Source: Anaerocolumna sp.
GTDB taxonomy: Bacteria > Bacillota > Clostridia > Lachnospirales > Lachnospiraceae
Direction: 5' to 3'
DNA: 5,926 nucleotides
Assembly: GCA_029256035.1 (NCBI GenBank)
Contig: JAQSYR010000083.1
Coordinates: 1-5,926 of the forward strand
Position numbers and translations under genes: made by a program. The number at the start of each line of letters is the position of its first letter. Within the stretch, counting starts at the first letter, position 1. Of the stretch, positions 5,626 to 5,926 are shown piece by piece. The notes below the pieces were generated by a model. That model was not told where the DNA came from. It saw only the letters and a list, made by a program, of their open reading frames with translations, and did no database searches.

Positions 5626-5926
5626 TTAATTATTGTTTCTGCAAATATCCTTTACATCGTTAACTAGGTCAAGAATACCCTTTTCAATTTTTTGTAATTC
5701 CTCTTCCCCAGGTGCTCCAAGGAATTCAACAGGCTCTATAAAGTCCCAGTTCATTCCGAGTCTGGTGTTGATTTCTGCAAGTTCTTTTTGCGCTCCACCA
5801 GACCATCCATAAGAACCAAAGCTAAATACTTTACGATTCTGGATTTTTTTCTTTCCCATTTCCTCTAATGTAGCTGCCATAGGAGGAAACATTTTAAACT
5901 CATAAGTTGGCATAGCCAGTATTAAT
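5626..5926 (-). CDS. fprA: FprA-type A-flavoprotein, C-terminal flavodoxin domain (partial)
   Basis: The last 99 residues or so of a flavo-diiron protein, which reduces oxygen or nitric oxide to protect anaerobes; the reading frame stays open to the right edge, so the N-terminal metallo-beta-lactamase-like diiron domain (full length about 400 residues) lies outside. What is visible is the second half of the flavodoxin domain: AMPTYEFKMFPPM, which belongs to an FMN-contacting loop, and VFSFGSYGWSGGAQKEL, the third FMN loop typical of this family. The end EPVEFLGAPGEEEL followed by a closing helix is also typical. The ATG at 5913 is internal and is not a start. There is no rubredoxin or flavin reductase extension after the flavodoxin domain, so it is the simple two-domain type. 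It is convergent with the LysR gene and is probably unrelated to the hydrolase module. Confidence 0.85.
   Translation of the reverse strand, partial: LILAMPTYEFKMFPPMAATLEEMGKKKIQNRKVFSFGSYGWSGGAQKELAEINTRLGMNWDFIEPVEFLGAPGEEELQKIEKGILDLVNDVKDICRNNN

Overview
The window is very AT-rich, with strong AGGAGG-type ribosome binding sites, sigma-A-like promoters and the tail of an FprA-type A-flavoprotein. Together these point to an anaerobic low-GC Firmicute, most likely a member of Clostridia. This is an inference from composition and gene families; no rRNA or other marker is present.

Layout, left to right. (1) Positions 1-370 hold no gene. The first 70 bases carry a promoter and ribosome binding site, on the minus strand, for a gene that starts just beyond the left edge, with a perfect palindrome inside the promoter spacer. 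A hairpin with T-runs on both sides lies at 320-369. (2) Positions 415-655 (minus) are a decayed remnant of a 4-hydroxy-2-oxovalerate aldolase-type enzyme. It keeps its RBS, start codon, the N-terminal LRDG motif and the C-terminal segment, but most of the middle is missing and the frame is broken. (3) Positions 870-2324 (minus) encode a DASS/SLC13-like anion transporter. (4) Positions 2390-4135 (minus), 65 bases upstream of the transporter, encode a cytoplasmic CocE/NonD alpha/beta hydrolase. (5) Positions 4136-4471 are a divergent regulatory region with a promoter in each direction and several dyad sequences, the best being an 18-bp perfect palindrome next to the predicted hydrolase transcription start. 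(6) Positions 4472-5416 (plus) encode a LysR-type regulator. (7) Positions 5417-5625 separate convergent genes and contain a strong 15-bp terminator hairpin. (8) Positions 5626-5926 (minus) are the C-terminal flavodoxin domain of an FprA-like flavoprotein cut by the right edge.

The central genes look like a small catabolic module. A LysR regulator is divergent from a hydrolase-transporter operon, which suggests that an organic anion is imported, or a product exported, and that an ester- or amide-containing compound is cleaved inside the cell under control of a small-molecule inducer. The substrate cannot be read from the sequence. The aldolase remnant on the same strand downstream may be a lost part of the same pathway. 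I see no mobile element, CRISPR array, tRNA or rRNA. The module is built from known families; what looks unusual is the hydrolase's missing canonical acid residue, the transporter's altered second substrate motif, and the operator-like palindromes.
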